Shown here one piece after another: positions 33,364-43,241 of a stretch of 64,000 nt of DNA (the stretch's first letter is position 1; every line of letters begins with the position of its first letter). A program made the position numbers and the translations under genes. The DNA is taken from assembly GCF_001280125.1 (NCBI RefSeq), contig NZ_LGEG01000233.1, positions 1-64,000 of the forward strand. Direction: 5' to 3'. The notes beneath the pieces are model-generated. The model had not been told where the DNA came from. It saw nothing but the letters and a program-made list of their open reading frames with translations, and searched no databases. This DNA comes from Streptomyces sp. NRRL F-6492 (GTDB lineage: Bacteria; Actinomycetota; Actinomycetes; Streptomycetales; Streptomycetaceae).

Positions 33364-35070
33364 TCAGATGGGCACGATGTCCGGCGCCCCCAGCCGCGCC
33401 GCGTCCGCCGTCAGGTCGTCGGGCTGGCGCTGCGACTCGCGCTCGGCCTCCACCCGCTTCTCGTAGTGCTCGACCTCCTTGTCGATCTGGTGGGCGTCCC
33501 AGCCGAGGACCGGGGCCATCAGCTCCGCGCACTCGCGGGCGCTGCGCGTGCCCCGGTCGAAGGTCTCGATGGAGATCCGGGTCCGCCGGGTGAGGACGTC
33601 GTCGAGGTGGCGGGCGCCCTCGTGCGAGGCGGCGTAGACGATCTCGGCGCGCAGGTAGTCGTCGGCAGCCGGGAGGGGTTCGCCGAGCCGCGGGTCCCCG
33701 GCGATCAGGTCGAGGACCTGCTGCGTCAGGGAGCCGTACCGGTTGAGGAGGTGCTCGACCCGCACGACGTGCAGCCCGTGCCGGGCGGCGATCCCGGCCC
33801 GCGCGTTCCACAGGGCCCGGTAGCCCTCGGCGCCGAGGAGCGGGGTGTCCTCGGTGACGCAGGGGGCGACGCGCTGGTCGAGCGCGTGGACCGCCTCGTC
33901 GACGGCGTCCTTCGCCATCACGCGGTACGTCGTGTACTTGCCGCCGGCCACCACGACCAGGCCGGGGACCGGGTGGGCGACGGTGTGCTCGCGCGAGAGC
34001 TTGCTGGTGGCCTCCGACTCGCCGGCGAGCAGGGGGCGCAGGCCGGCGTAGACGCCCTCGACGTCGTCGCGGGTGAGCGGGGTGGCGAGCACGGTGTTCA
34101 CGTGCTCCAGGAGGTAGTCGATGTCGGCGCTGGACGCGGCCGGGTGCGCCTTGTCGAGGTCCCAGTCGGTGTCGGTGGTGCCGACGATCCAGTGGCGTCC
34201 CCAGGGGATCACGAAGAGGACGGACTTCTCGGTGCGCAGGATCAGGCCGGTGGTGGAGTGGATGCGGTCCTTGGGCACGACGAGGTGGATGCCCTTGGAG
34301 GCGCGGACGTGGAACTGGCCGCGCTCCCCGATGAGGGCCTGGGTGTCGTCGGTCCACACCCCGGTGGCGTTGACGACCTGCTTGGCCCGGATCTCGTACT
34401 CGGCTCCGGCCTCGACGTCCTGGACGCGCGCGCCGACGACCCGCTCGCCCTCGCGCAGGAAGCCGACGACGCGGGCCCGGCTCGCGGCGTGCGCGCCGTA
34501 GGAGGCGGCCGTGCGCACGAGAATGGTGACGAAGCGGGCGTCGTCCATCTGGGCGTCGTAGTACTGGAGGGCGCCGACGAGGGCGTCCTTCTTCAGGCAG
34601 GGGGCGACGCGCAGGGCGCCCTGCCGGGAGAGGTGCCGGTGGGCGGGGAGGCCCCGGCCGTGCCCGGAGGAGAGCGACATCGCGTCGTAGAGCGCGACGC
34701 CCGAGCCCGCGTAGAACCGCTCCCAGCCCTTGTGCTGCAGGGGGTACAGGAAGGGGACCGGTTTCACCAGGTGGGGGGCGAGCCGCTCCAGGAGGAGTCC
34801 GCGCTCCTTGAGCGCCTCCCGCACCAGGGCGAAGTCCAGCATCTCCAGGTAGCGCAGGCCGCCGTGGATGAGCTTGCTGGAGCGGCTGGAGGTGCCCGAG
34901 GCCCAGTCGCGGGCCTCGACGATGCCGGTGGAGAGTCCTCTCGTGACGGCGTCGAGGGCCGTGCCCGCGCCGACCACTCCGGCGCCGACGACCAGCACGT
35001 CCAGCTCGCGCTCGGCCATGGCGGCGAGCGCCTCGGTGCGCTCGGCCGGTCCCAGTGTCGCTGTCCTCAC
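33364..35070 (-). CDS. glpD: glycerol-3-phosphate dehydrogenase, FAD-dependent
   Basis: Protein of 568 residues. The N-terminal FAD motif V-V-G-A-G-V-V-G-A-G-T-A-L-D is followed by R-G-L-S-T-G-I-V-E, the S-S-R-S-S-K-L-I-H-G-G-L-R-Y-L signature of GlpD, and the C-terminal domain after about residue 390. It oxidises sn-glycerol-3-phosphate to dihydroxyacetone phosphate and passes electrons to the membrane quinone pool. No glpK or glpF is adjacent. The GTG 35070 is preferred because GGGAGG lies 7 nt upstream; an ATG at 35109 would add 13 basic residues. Upstream there is a long repeat-filled gap. Confidence 0.95.
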   Translation of the reverse strand: MRTATLGPAERTEALAAMAERELDVLVVGAGVVGAGTALDAVTRGLSTGIVEARDWASGTSSRSSKLIHGGLRYLEMLDFALVREALKERGLLLERLAPHLVKPVPFLYPLQHKGWERFYAGSGVALYDAMSLSSGHGRGLPAHRHLSRQGALRVAPCLKKDALVGALQYYDAQMDDARFVTILVRTAASYGAHAASRARVVGFLREGERVVGARVQDVEAGAEYEIRAKQVVNATGVWTDDTQALIGERGQFHVRASKGIHLVVPKDRIHSTTGLILRTEKSVLFVIPWGRHWIVGTTDTDWDLDKAHPAASSADIDYLLEHVNTVLATPLTRDDVEGVYAGLRPLLAGESEATSKLSREHTVAHPVPGLVVVAGGKYTTYRVMAKDAVDEAVHALDQRVAPCVTEDTPLLGAEGYRALWNARAGIAARHGLHVVRVEHLLNRYGSLTQQVLDLIAGDPRLGEPLPAADDYLRAEIVYAASHEGARHLDDVLTRRTRISIETFDRGTRSARECAELMAPVLGWDAHQIDKEVEHYEKRVEAERESQRQPDDLTADAARLGAPDIVPI

Positions 35071-35567
35071 GTCTGCCGCCTCCCGTCGTCCCCGGTCCTT
35101 CCCGCGCACGGGTTCTCCCGTCCGCGACCTTCCGCGCGCGGGCCCACCCGCACACGGCTTCCCGCGCCCGGCTCCCGCACACGGCCTTCCCGCGAGCGCG
35201 TACGAGCCCGTCCCGCGAGCGTGTACGAGCCCGTCCCGCGAGCGGACGCGGACCCGTCCCGCGAGCGCGGACGCGGACCCGTCCCGCAGGCACGGGTGCG
35301 GGCCCTTTCCGCGAGCACGGGCACGGGCCCGTCCCGCGAGCGAGCCGGGACCGTGTGGTCCGGCTCACAGCTCGATTCTGTCCCGCCGCGGCGACTTCAG
35401 CCACCGCCTCGCCACCGACCTGTGGATAACACTCGGCGACCTGCGGCCCCGCAATGCGACATATCGTTCATATTTACGCCTAGTCTGACATTGCGTGCGA
35501 CCCGTTCCGCTCACCGGGCTTGCGCATCGCGCCCCCTCCGGCTACTGGGAAGGACGGCCCACCCCCC
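35071..35567. other. divergent gap with repeats and an AT-rich box
   Basis: About 500 bases with no gene. The left half is a GC-rich repeat block (separate entry). Between 35450 and 35495 lies an unusually AT-rich stretch with the inverted pair CGCAATG (35450-35456) and CATTGCG (35489-35495) flanking CATATCGTTCATAT. TAGTCT at 35481-35486 could be a -10 for the dehydrogenase gene to the right. Confidence 0.5.
35188..35345. repeat. degenerate 23-25 bp tandem repeat, about seven units
   Basis: Units start TCCCGCGAGCG and end in GGACCCG or GAGCCCG, with one TTTCCGCGAGC variant. They run from 35188 to about 35345, upstream of glpD. Confidence 0.7.
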
Positions 35568-36809
35568 ATGCCCGCTGATCTCGCCGTCATCGGCCTCGGC
35601 CACCACGGACTCCCCCTCGCCCGAGCCGCCACCGCAGCGGGCATCGCCACCGTCGGTTACGACACCGACCCGCGCCCCGCCGCCGAACTCGCCGCCGGCC
35701 GCTCCCCGGCCGACGGCCCGCTCACCGTCCCGGAGGTCCGCCGGATGCTCGCGGGGGGCTTCCGCCCGACCCACGACTCCGCCGAACTCGGCCGGGTCCG
35801 CACCGCGGTCCTCTGCCCCCCGGCCCCCCTCGGCCCCGACCGGTCCCTGGACCTCACCGCCGTCACCGACGCCGCCCGCGCGCTCGCCGCCCGGCTGCGC
35901 CCCCACACCACCGTCGTCCTGGAGTCCCCCGTCCCGCCGGGCACCACCGAGGGGCTGCTCCGCGACGTCCTCGAAACGGGCTCCGGACTGCGCGCGGGCC
36001 GCGACTTCCACCTCGCGTACTCGCCCGGCCGGCTCGACCCCGGCAGCCGCACCCACGGCTACGCGGGCACCCCCAAGGTCATCGGCGGCCTCACCCCCGC
36101 CTGCACCGAGTCCGCCGCCGCCTTCTACGGACGCCTCACCGACAAGGTGGTACGCGCGCGTGGACCCCGCGAGGCGGAGACGGTCAAGCTCCTGGAGACC
36201 AACTTCCGGCACGTCAACATCGCCCTCGTCAACGAGATGGCGGTCCTCTGCCACGAACTCGGCGTCGACCTCTGGGACGTCATCCGCTGCGCCGAGACCA
36301 AGCCCTTCGGCTTCCAGGCCTTCCGCCCCGGCCCCGGCGTCGGCGGCCACGGCGTCCCCGTCGACACCGTCGGCGCCCACCGCCCGCTCCGCCTCGTCGA
36401 ACTCGCGGGCCAGGTCAACGAACGCATGCCCGCGTACGTCGTGCGGCGCGCCGCCGCCCTGCTCAACGAGCACGGGAAGTCGGCGCGGGGGGCCAGGATC
36501 CTGCTGCTCGGCATCACGTACAAGCCCGACCTCCCCGACCGGCAGGGCTCGCCCGCCGACGAGATCGCCCGCCGCCTGATGGACCTGGGCGCGGCCGTCA
36601 GCTACCACGACCCGTACGTGCCCGACTGGCGCGTCCGCGAGCTCCCCGTCCCCCGCGCGGACTCCCTCTACGAGGCCGCCGCCCACGCCGACCTGACGGT
36701 CCTCCTCCAGCACCACCGCACCTACGACCTCCAGGGCCTGTCGGTGAAGGCCCAGCTGCTCCTCGACACGCGCGGCGCCACCCCGGCGGGGGCGGCCCAC
36801 CGGCTCTGA
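35568..36809 (+). CDS. nucleotide-sugar dehydrogenase homologue lacking catalytic Cys and Glu
   Basis: Protein of 413 residues of the UDP-glucose/UDP-ManNAc dehydrogenase family. It has the N-terminal NAD motif V-I-G-L-G-H-H-G-L-P, the central L-E-T-N-F-R-H-V-N-I-A-L-V-N-E, and the C-terminal L-L-G-I-T-Y-K-P-D. The nucleophile position in the usual G-G-H/S-C-I-P-x-D loop is Gly262 (G-G-H-G-V-P-V-D), and the S-P-E-R motif reads S-P-G-R with Gly154. Both residues normally needed for the second oxidation and thioester hydrolysis are therefore missing. It may stop at the aldehyde, act differently, or be regulatory. The ATG 35568 is chosen from homology although the best ribosome site (GGGAAGGA) is about 14 nt away. 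No glycan genes adjoin it. Confidence 0.85.
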   Translation: MPADLAVIGLGHHGLPLARAATAAGIATVGYDTDPRPAAELAAGRSPADGPLTVPEVRRMLAGGFRPTHDSAELGRVRTAVLCPPAPLGPDRSLDLTAVTDAARALAARLRPHTTVVLESPVPPGTTEGLLRDVLETGSGLRAGRDFHLAYSPGRLDPGSRTHGYAGTPKVIGGLTPACTESAAAFYGRLTDKVVRARGPREAETVKLLETNFRHVNIALVNEMAVLCHELGVDLWDVIRCAETKPFGFQAFRPGPGVGGHGVPVDTVGAHRPLRLVELAGQVNERMPAYVVRRAAALLNEHGKSARGARILLLGITYKPDLPDRQGSPADEIARRLMDLGAAVSYHDPYVPDWRVRELPVPRADSLYEAAAHADLTVLLQHHRTYDLQGLSVKAQLLLDTRGATPAGAAHRL

Positions 36810-36827
36810 GGGGCGCGCGACACGGCG

Positions 36828-36859
36828 GAGGGCCCCGCACCACCCGGTGCGGGGCCCTC
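36828..36859. terminator. bidirectional terminator
   Basis: 13-bp perfect stem (36828-36840 with 36847-36859) around CACCCG, then TTCG. It separates the convergent dehydrogenase homologue and guaB3. Confidence 0.85.
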
Positions 36860-36877
36860 TTCGCGTACGCGCGGAGG

Positions 36878-38002
36878 TCAGCGCTTGTGCTGCGCGTCCG
36901 CGACCGTGACCTCGACGCGCTGGAACTCCTTGAGCTCGCTGTAGCCCGTGGTGGCCATCGCGCGGCGCAGGGCGCCGAAGAAGTTCATCGAGCCGTCCGG
37001 GATGTGCGACGGGCCCGCGAGGATCTCCTCGGTGGTGCCGACGATGCCCAGGTCGACCAGCTTGCCGCGCGGCACGTCCTCGTGGACGGCCTCCATGCCC
37101 CAGTGGTGACCCTTGCCGGGCGCGTCCGTGGCGCGGGCCAGCGGGGAGCCGATCATCACGGCGTCGGCGCCGCAGGCGATCGCCTTCGGCAGGTCGCCGG
37201 ACCAGCCCACGCCGCCGTCGGCGATGACGTGCACGTACCGGCCGCCGGACTCGTCCATGTAGTCGCGGCGGGCGGCGGCCACGTCCGCGACGGCGGTCGC
37301 CATCGGGACCTGGATGCCCAGGACGTTGCGGGTGGTGTGCGCGGCGCCGCCGCCGAAGCCGACCAGGACGCCCGCGGCGCCGGTGCGCATCAGGTGCAGG
37401 GCGGCGGTGTACGTGGCGCAGCCGCCGACGATGACCGGGACGTCCAGCTCGTAGATGAACTGCTTCAGGTTCAGCGGCTCGGCCGCGCCCGAGACGTGCT
37501 CGGCGGAGACCGTGGTGCCGCGGATGACGAAGAGGTCCACCCCGGCGTCGACGACGGCCTTGGAGAACTGCGCGGTGCGCTGCGGGGAGAGCGCGGCGGC
37601 GGTGACGACGCCGGCGTCGCGCACCTCCTTGATGCGCTTCCCGATCAGCTCCTCCTGGATGGGGGCGGAGTAGATCTCCTGGAGGCGGCGGGTCGCGGCG
37701 GCCTCGTCCAGCTCCGCGATCTCGTCCAGGAGCGGCTGCGGGTCCTCGTACCGGGTCCACAGGCCTTCGAGGTTCAGGACGCCCAGGCCGCCCAGCTCGC
37801 CGATGCGGATGGCGGTCTGCGGCGAGACGACCGAGTCCATCGGAGCGGCCAGGAACGGCAGCTCGAACCGGTAGGCGTCGATCTGCCAGGCGATCGAGAC
37901 CTCCTTCGGGTCCCGGGTGCGCCGGCTGGGCACGACGGCGATGTCGTCGAACGCGTACGCCCTGCGGCCGCGCTTGCCGCGCCCGATCTCGATCTCAGTC
38001 AC
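36878..38002 (-). CDS. guaB3: GuaB3-type IMP dehydrogenase-related protein
   Basis: Protein of 374 residues with the IMPDH/GMP reductase barrel but no CBS domains. It carries the N-terminal A-Y-A-F-D-D-I-A-V-V-P-S-R-R-T-R and A-P-M-D-S-V-V-S segments. The catalytic loop, G-P-G-S-x-C-T-T-R in classical IMPDH, here reads G-G-G-A-A-H-T-T-R with His222 in place of the nucleophile Cys. It cannot work by the classical covalent mechanism and may be regulatory or have another activity. It follows guaB on the same strand but behind a strong terminator. The same guaB3-guaB order occurs in mycobacteria. Confidence 0.9.
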   Translation of the reverse strand: MTEIEIGRGKRGRRAYAFDDIAVVPSRRTRDPKEVSIAWQIDAYRFELPFLAAPMDSVVSPQTAIRIGELGGLGVLNLEGLWTRYEDPQPLLDEIAELDEAAATRRLQEIYSAPIQEELIGKRIKEVRDAGVVTAAALSPQRTAQFSKAVVDAGVDLFVIRGTTVSAEHVSGAAEPLNLKQFIYELDVPVIVGGCATYTAALHLMRTGAAGVLVGFGGGAAHTTRNVLGIQVPMATAVADVAAARRDYMDESGGRYVHVIADGGVGWSGDLPKAIACGADAVMIGSPLARATDAPGKGHHWGMEAVHEDVPRGKLVDLGIVGTTEEILAGPSHIPDGSMNFFGALRRAMATTGYSELKEFQRVEVTVADAQHKR

Positions 38003-38057
38003 GATGTGTGGCCTTTCCCTCTACGTCTGCGCCTACCAGTATCCCCGACACGCGCGG

Positions 38058-38094
38058 GAGGGGCGGTTCCGGCCACATCCCGGAACCGCCCCTC
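38058..38094 (-). terminator. guaB terminator
   Basis: 15-bp perfect stem (38058-38072 with 38080-38094) around CCACATC, past the guaB stop. It implies separate transcription of guaB and guaB3. Confidence 0.85.
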
Positions 38095-38107
38095 ACCCGC
38101 GTGCGCG

Positions 38108-39652
<1,545 letters not shown>

Positions 39653-39777
39653 CTAACGGGCTTGAGCGGTGTCTCATTCCACGAGCAAGATCAGCGAGCA
39701 GCTTTGGACGTTCCCACGTGGACGAAAGGGACGACGGGAGCCGTCGGGACTTACCGTCCGGCGGGGGCCGGCGGGGG

Positions 39778-40470
39778 TTACTGCTCCGCCAGCGCCCGCA
39801 GCCGGCTGAGGGCGCGGTGCTGGGCGACCCGGACGGCCCCGGGGGACATGCCGAGCATCTGCCCGGTCTCCTCGGCGGTGAGCCCGACGGCGACCCGGAG
39901 GACGAGCAGCTCGCGCTGGTTCTCCGGGAGGTTGGCGAGCAGCTTCTTGGCCCACTCGGCGTCGTCGCTGAGCAGCGCCCGCTCCTCGGGGCCGAGGGAG
40001 TCGTCGGGCCGCTCGGGCATCTCGTCGGAGGGCACGGCCGTGGACCCGGGGTGCCGCATGGCGGCCCGCTGGAGGTCGGCGACCTTGTGTCCGGCGATGG
40101 CGAAGACGAAGGCCTCGAAGGGCCTGCCCGTGTCCTTGTAGCGCGGCAGCGCCATCAGGACGGCGACGCAGACCTCCTGGGCCAGGTCCTCGACGAAGTG
40201 CCGGGCGTCGCCGGGCAGCCGGTTGAGGCGGGTGCGGCAGTACCGCAGGGCGAGCGGATGCACGCGCGCGAGGAGGTCGTGCGTGGCCTGCGCGTCGCCG
40301 TCGACCGCGCGGCGGACGAGCGCGCCGATCTCCCCCTGCCCGGCGGGCACGGGGGACCCTGCGGTCTCGTCGTCGCGCATCGCTCCATGGTGCCCCGACG
40401 CTTCCGCGTTCGTGGCACCGCGTCCGTAGTTGTGCACCGAAGCGTTATGAGCAGGTGCGCCGGAACTCAT
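39778..40470 (-). CDS. shbA: ECF RNA polymerase sigma factor (SigD/ShbA type)
   Basis: Protein of about 230 residues with region 2 (R-Y-C-R-T-R-L-N-R...[11 protein letters not shown]...F-E-A-F-V-F-A-I-A) and region 4 ([13 protein letters not shown]...[19 protein letters not shown]). Position between guaB and bldM and sequence type match the conserved actinobacterial SigD-like factor. In streptomycetes this is called ShbA, reported to drive transcription of the principal sigma gene hrdB; I give the symbol from context and memory. No anti-sigma gene is adjacent. Start uncertain: ATG 40470 with GGGAGGG upstream is chosen, but 40521 and 40380 are possible. Confidence 0.85.
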   Translation of the reverse strand: MSSGAPAHNASVHNYGRGATNAEASGHHGAMRDDETAGSPVPAGQGEIGALVRRAVDGDAQATHDLLARVHPLALRYCRTRLNRLPGDARHFVEDLAQEVCVAVLMALPRYKDTGRPFEAFVFAIAGHKVADLQRAAMRHPGSTAVPSDEMPERPDDSLGPEERALLSDDAEWAKKLLANLPENQRELLVLRVAVGLTAEETGQMLGMSPGAVRVAQHRALSRLRALAEQ

Positions 40471-40564
40471 CTCCCGCGCCCTCCCCTCCCGCTCGATCGA
40501 CTCGTCCCCGAGGAACTCCACACCTCAAGGATGCGTCATCCGGCGGGGAAGTGACACAAGCCCA

Positions 40565-40602
40565 CCCCGTCCGCTCCGCGAGGGAAGCGGAAGGGGACGG
40601 GG
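40565..40602 (-). terminator. bldM terminator
   Basis: Imperfect hairpin with an outer 8-bp stem CCCCGTCC/GGACGGGG (40565-40572, 40595-40602) and an inner CCGC/GCGG pairing, 22 bases past the bldM stop. Confidence 0.65.
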
Positions 40603-40624
40603 ATGCGGCGGGTGACCTGCGACG

Positions 40625-41236
40625 TCAGCGGACCAGGCCCCAGCGGAAGCCGAGCGCGACGGCGTGGGCACGGTCCGAGGCGCCCAGCTTCTTGAAGAGG
40701 CGCCGGGCGTGGGTCTTGACCGTGTCCTCGGAGAGGAAGAGCTCGCGCCCGATCTCGGCGTTGGACCGGCCGTGGCTCATGCCTTCGAGGACCTGGATCT
40801 CGCGCGCGGTGAGGGTGGGCGCGGCGCCCATCTCGGCCGAGCGCAGGCGGCGCGGGGCGAGCCGCCAGGTCGGGTCGGCGAGCGCCTGGGTGACCGTGGC
40901 CCGCAGCTCGGCGCGCGAGGCGTCCTTGTGCAGATAGCCACGGGCACCCGCGGCGACCGCGAGCGCGACGCCGTCGAGGTCCTCGGCGACCGTGAGCATG
41001 ATGATCCGGGCGCCGGGGTCCGCCGAGAGCAGCCGGCGGACGGTTTCCACACCGCCCAGGCCGGGCATGCGCACGTCCATCAGAATCAGGTCCGAGCGGT
41101 CCGCGCCCCAGCGGCGGAGGACTTCCTCGCCGTTGGCCGCGGTGGTCACGCGCTCGACGCCGGGCACGGTCGCGACCGCGCGGCGGAGCGCCTCTCGGGC
41201 AAGCGGGGAGTCGTCGCAGACGAGGACGGATGTCAT
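40625..41236 (-). CDS. bldM: developmental regulator BldM
   Basis: Protein of 203 residues: a receiver domain with D8-D9, D54 in L-I-L-M-D-V-R-M-P and T/K positions, then a LuxR-type helix-turn-helix (about 138-195, L-T-A-R-E-I-Q-V-L-E-G-M-S-H-G). Sequence and setting next to whiD identify BldM, an orphan, atypical response regulator that activates aerial growth genes as a homodimer and late genes as a heterodimer with WhiI. The ATG 41236 is chosen because upstream codons (to 41305) do not resemble the family. A sigma-BldN-type promoter lies about 135 bases upstream. Confidence 0.95.
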   Translation of the reverse strand: MTSVLVCDDSPLAREALRRAVATVPGVERVTTAANGEEVLRRWGADRSDLILMDVRMPGLGGVETVRRLLSADPGARIIMLTVAEDLDGVALAVAAGARGYLHKDASRAELRATVTQALADPTWRLAPRRLRSAEMGAAPTLTAREIQVLEGMSHGRSNAEIGRELFLSEDTVKTHARRLFKKLGASDRAHAVALGFRWGLVR

Positions 41237-41368
41237 GCCTGACCTCCGCGGCTCTCGCAGCTGTTGCGCGTCACCTTGAGCCTCCAGGGCTGTACGTATC
41301 GTCACCTGTGCGGTTGACGCTCTCGGACACCTGCCCGATCGCTTGTTCCTCCAACCGCCTCCGCACTC

Positions 41369-41396
41369 TCAACGACGGTCACTCGAAAGAGTTACG
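41369..41396 (-). promoter_or_regulatory. sigma-BldN promoter of bldM
   Basis: On the minus strand CGTAAC (41396-41391), a 16-base spacer and CGTTGA (41374-41369) are the exact consensus known for sigma-BldN, the ECF factor that drives bldM in S. coelicolor. Transcription would start near 41362, giving a leader of about 125 nt. Confidence 0.9.
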
Positions 41397-41668
41397 GGTC
41401 GGACGGCAGGCTTCGGCACTCTACGTGAGGGACCGTGCGCGGAGAAGGATGACGCGGCTCTTCCGTCCTGAGATCAGGAGCTATGCCCCATTTAGCGGGA
41501 TTTCTTCCCTTTTCGCGGTGTCTGTGCCTAGATTCGCAATGAGTCATATTTACATCTACTTAGACAGTAGGTGTAACGACCCGAGCTGTCGGGGACCGGA
41601 GGACCCCGGCCATCAGCCATCCACCCGCCCACCTATCCGTTCGACACGGTTTCAAGGGGACAAGCGCA
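41397..41668. other. bldM-whiD intergenic region, whiD side
   Basis: Comparatively AT-rich, especially 41480-41570. TAGATT at 41529-41534 is a possible -10 for whiD with a poor -35. No palindrome stood out. AAGGGGA at 41654-41660 is the whiD ribosome site. Confidence 0.4.
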
Positions 41669-42001
41669 ATGGCAGATTTCTCCCGCCTTCCCGGACCCAA
41701 CGCCGATCTGTGGGACTGGCAACTGCTCGCGGCCTGCCGCGGGGTCGACAGCTCCCTGTTCTTCCACCCCGAGGGAGAGCGCGGCGCGGCACGGAGTGCG
41801 CGTGAGAACTCGGCGAAAGAGGTCTGCATGCGGTGCCCGGTGCGCGCGGAGTGCGCGGCACACGCACTCGCCGTGCGGGAGCCCTACGGCGTCTGGGGCG
41901 GCCTCACCGAGGACGAACGCGAAGAGCTCATGGGACGCGCCCGCAACCGTCTGATCACGACGGCCCCCACGCCACCGACGACCGCGCCGGCGTCCATGTG
42001 A
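41669..42001 (+). CDS. whiD: WhiB-like iron-sulfur protein WhiD
   Basis: Protein of 110 residues with four cluster-ligand cysteines C23, C53, C56 and C62, the W-x-x-A-A-C start, and G-V-W-G-G-L-T-E-D-E-R followed by a basic R-A-R-N-R tail. This is the WhiB-like [4Fe-4S] family; spacing and the bldM neighbour make it WhiD, needed for late sporulation septation and spore-wall maturation and shown elsewhere to bind the principal sigma factor HrdB. ATG 41669 with AAGGGGA 8 nt upstream. Transcribed divergently from bldM. Confidence 0.95.
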   Translation: MADFSRLPGPNADLWDWQLLAACRGVDSSLFFHPEGERGAARSARENSAKEVCMRCPVRAECAAHALAVREPYGVWGGLTEDEREELMGRARNRLITTAPTPPTTAPASM

Positions 42002-42043
42002 AGGAACGTTTCTCCGGTTGGTCCGGGGAACGTGCCGAGAACC

Positions 42044-42100
42044 ACCGAGAACCGAGAACGAGCAAGCACCGAGAACGAGCGAGCACCGAGAACGCGAGCA
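42044..42100. repeat. short tandem repeats after whiD
   Basis: ACCGAGAAC occurs at 42044, 42051, 42068 and 42085, the last three spaced 17 bp. Further on, a TGCCTACGCGCGCG...TGGCGGCGCG motif appears at about 42203 and again at about 42265, the second overlapping the end of the LysR gene. Confidence 0.7.
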
Positions 42101-42267
42101 CGACCCGGGGGCGAGCGGGGCCCGGGACGGAGACGGACCGGGAGCACGCGGACCGGGGACGGCGACGCCCACCGCGCCCACGCGCGTGAGGGCACCGGAC
42201 GGATGCCTACGCGCGCGCGTGGCGGCGCGTACGGACTCCGGCGCCGGTTCCGGCGCCGCGGCGGTGC

Positions 42268-43161
42268 CTACGCGCGCGTGGCGGCGCGCGTCAGCTCGTC
42301 CAGCGTGGCGGCGACCGCCGGGACCTGCGCGAGGTCCGGCAGGGTCAGGGCCACGATCTCCCGCTCCACGGCGGGCTCCACGGTCACGGTCCGCGCCCCC
42401 CTGGGCCGTACGGACTCGATGGCGAGGGCCGGCAGGACGGCCACGCCCAGACCCGCCCCCACCAGGCCCACCACGGCCGGGTAGTCGTCGGTGGCGAAGT
42501 CGATGCGGGGGGTGAAGCCCGCCTCCTCGCAGACGTCCACGAGCTGGCGGCGGCAGCGCGGGCAGCCCGCGATCCAGGACTCGTCCGCCAGCTCCGCGAT
42601 GCCGACCGCGTCGGCCCCGGCGAGCCGGTGCCCCTCGGGGACCAGGCCCACGAGCCGGTCGGCGAGCAGCGGGCGGACCACCAGGTCGTCCCACTCGGCC
42701 CGCCCCGCCCCGTAGCGGAAGGCGAGGGCGATGTCGCAGTCGCCCTCGCGGAGCATCTCGATCGAGCGGGGCGGTTCGGCCTCGACGAGGGAGACCCGGG
42801 TGCCGGGGTGCGCGGCCCGCAGGGCGGCCAGGGCGGTGGGGACGAGGGTGGAGCTGCCGCTCGGGAAGGAGACCAGGCGCACCCGGCCCGCGCGGAGCCC
42901 GGCGATGGCGGCGACCTCCTCCTCGGCGGCGGTGAGCCCGGCGAGGATGCCGGAGGCGTGGCGCACCAGGACCTCGCCCGCCTGGGTGAGGCGCATCTCG
43001 CGGCCCGTGCGGATCAGCAGCGGCGTGCCGGCGGAGGCTTCGAGCGCCTTCATCTGCTGGCTGACGGCGGGCTGGGTGCAGCCGAGTTCGCGCGCGGCGG
43101 CCGAGAAGGAGCCGGTGGCGGCGACGGCGCGCAGGACGCGGAGATGGCGTGCCTCGATCAT
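42268..43161 (-). CDS. LysR family transcriptional regulator
   Basis: Protein of 297 residues with an N-terminal winged helix (M-I-E-A-R-H-L-R-V-L-R-A-V-A...L-G-C-T-Q-P-A-V-S-Q-Q-M-K-A-L-E) and a type 2 periplasmic-binding-like effector domain. LysR proteins usually control a divergent neighbour; here that is the MOSC-domain gene 80 bases away, so it is the likely target. Effector unknown. Confidence 0.92.
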   Translation of the reverse strand: MIEARHLRVLRAVAATGSFSAAARELGCTQPAVSQQMKALEASAGTPLLIRTGREMRLTQAGEVLVRHASGILAGLTAAEEEVAAIAGLRAGRVRLVSFPSGSSTLVPTALAALRAAHPGTRVSLVEAEPPRSIEMLREGDCDIALAFRYGAGRAEWDDLVVRPLLADRLVGLVPEGHRLAGADAVGIAELADESWIAGCPRCRRQLVDVCEEAGFTPRIDFATDDYPAVVGLVGAGLGVAVLPALAIESVRPRGARTVTVEPAVEREIVALTLPDLAQVPAVAATLDELTRAATRA

Positions 43162-43241
43162 GGAACCAGCATAAGCGAGTCTTGGGAGAGGACGCGAATA
43201 TCGATGAGAACCTTTGAGGTGAGGGCCCGTAGGGTTCCCGC

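Noticed and set aside
42044..42100. CRISPR-like array after whiD
   Set aside because: Repeats are only 9 bp with short similar spacers; they are simple tandem repeats.
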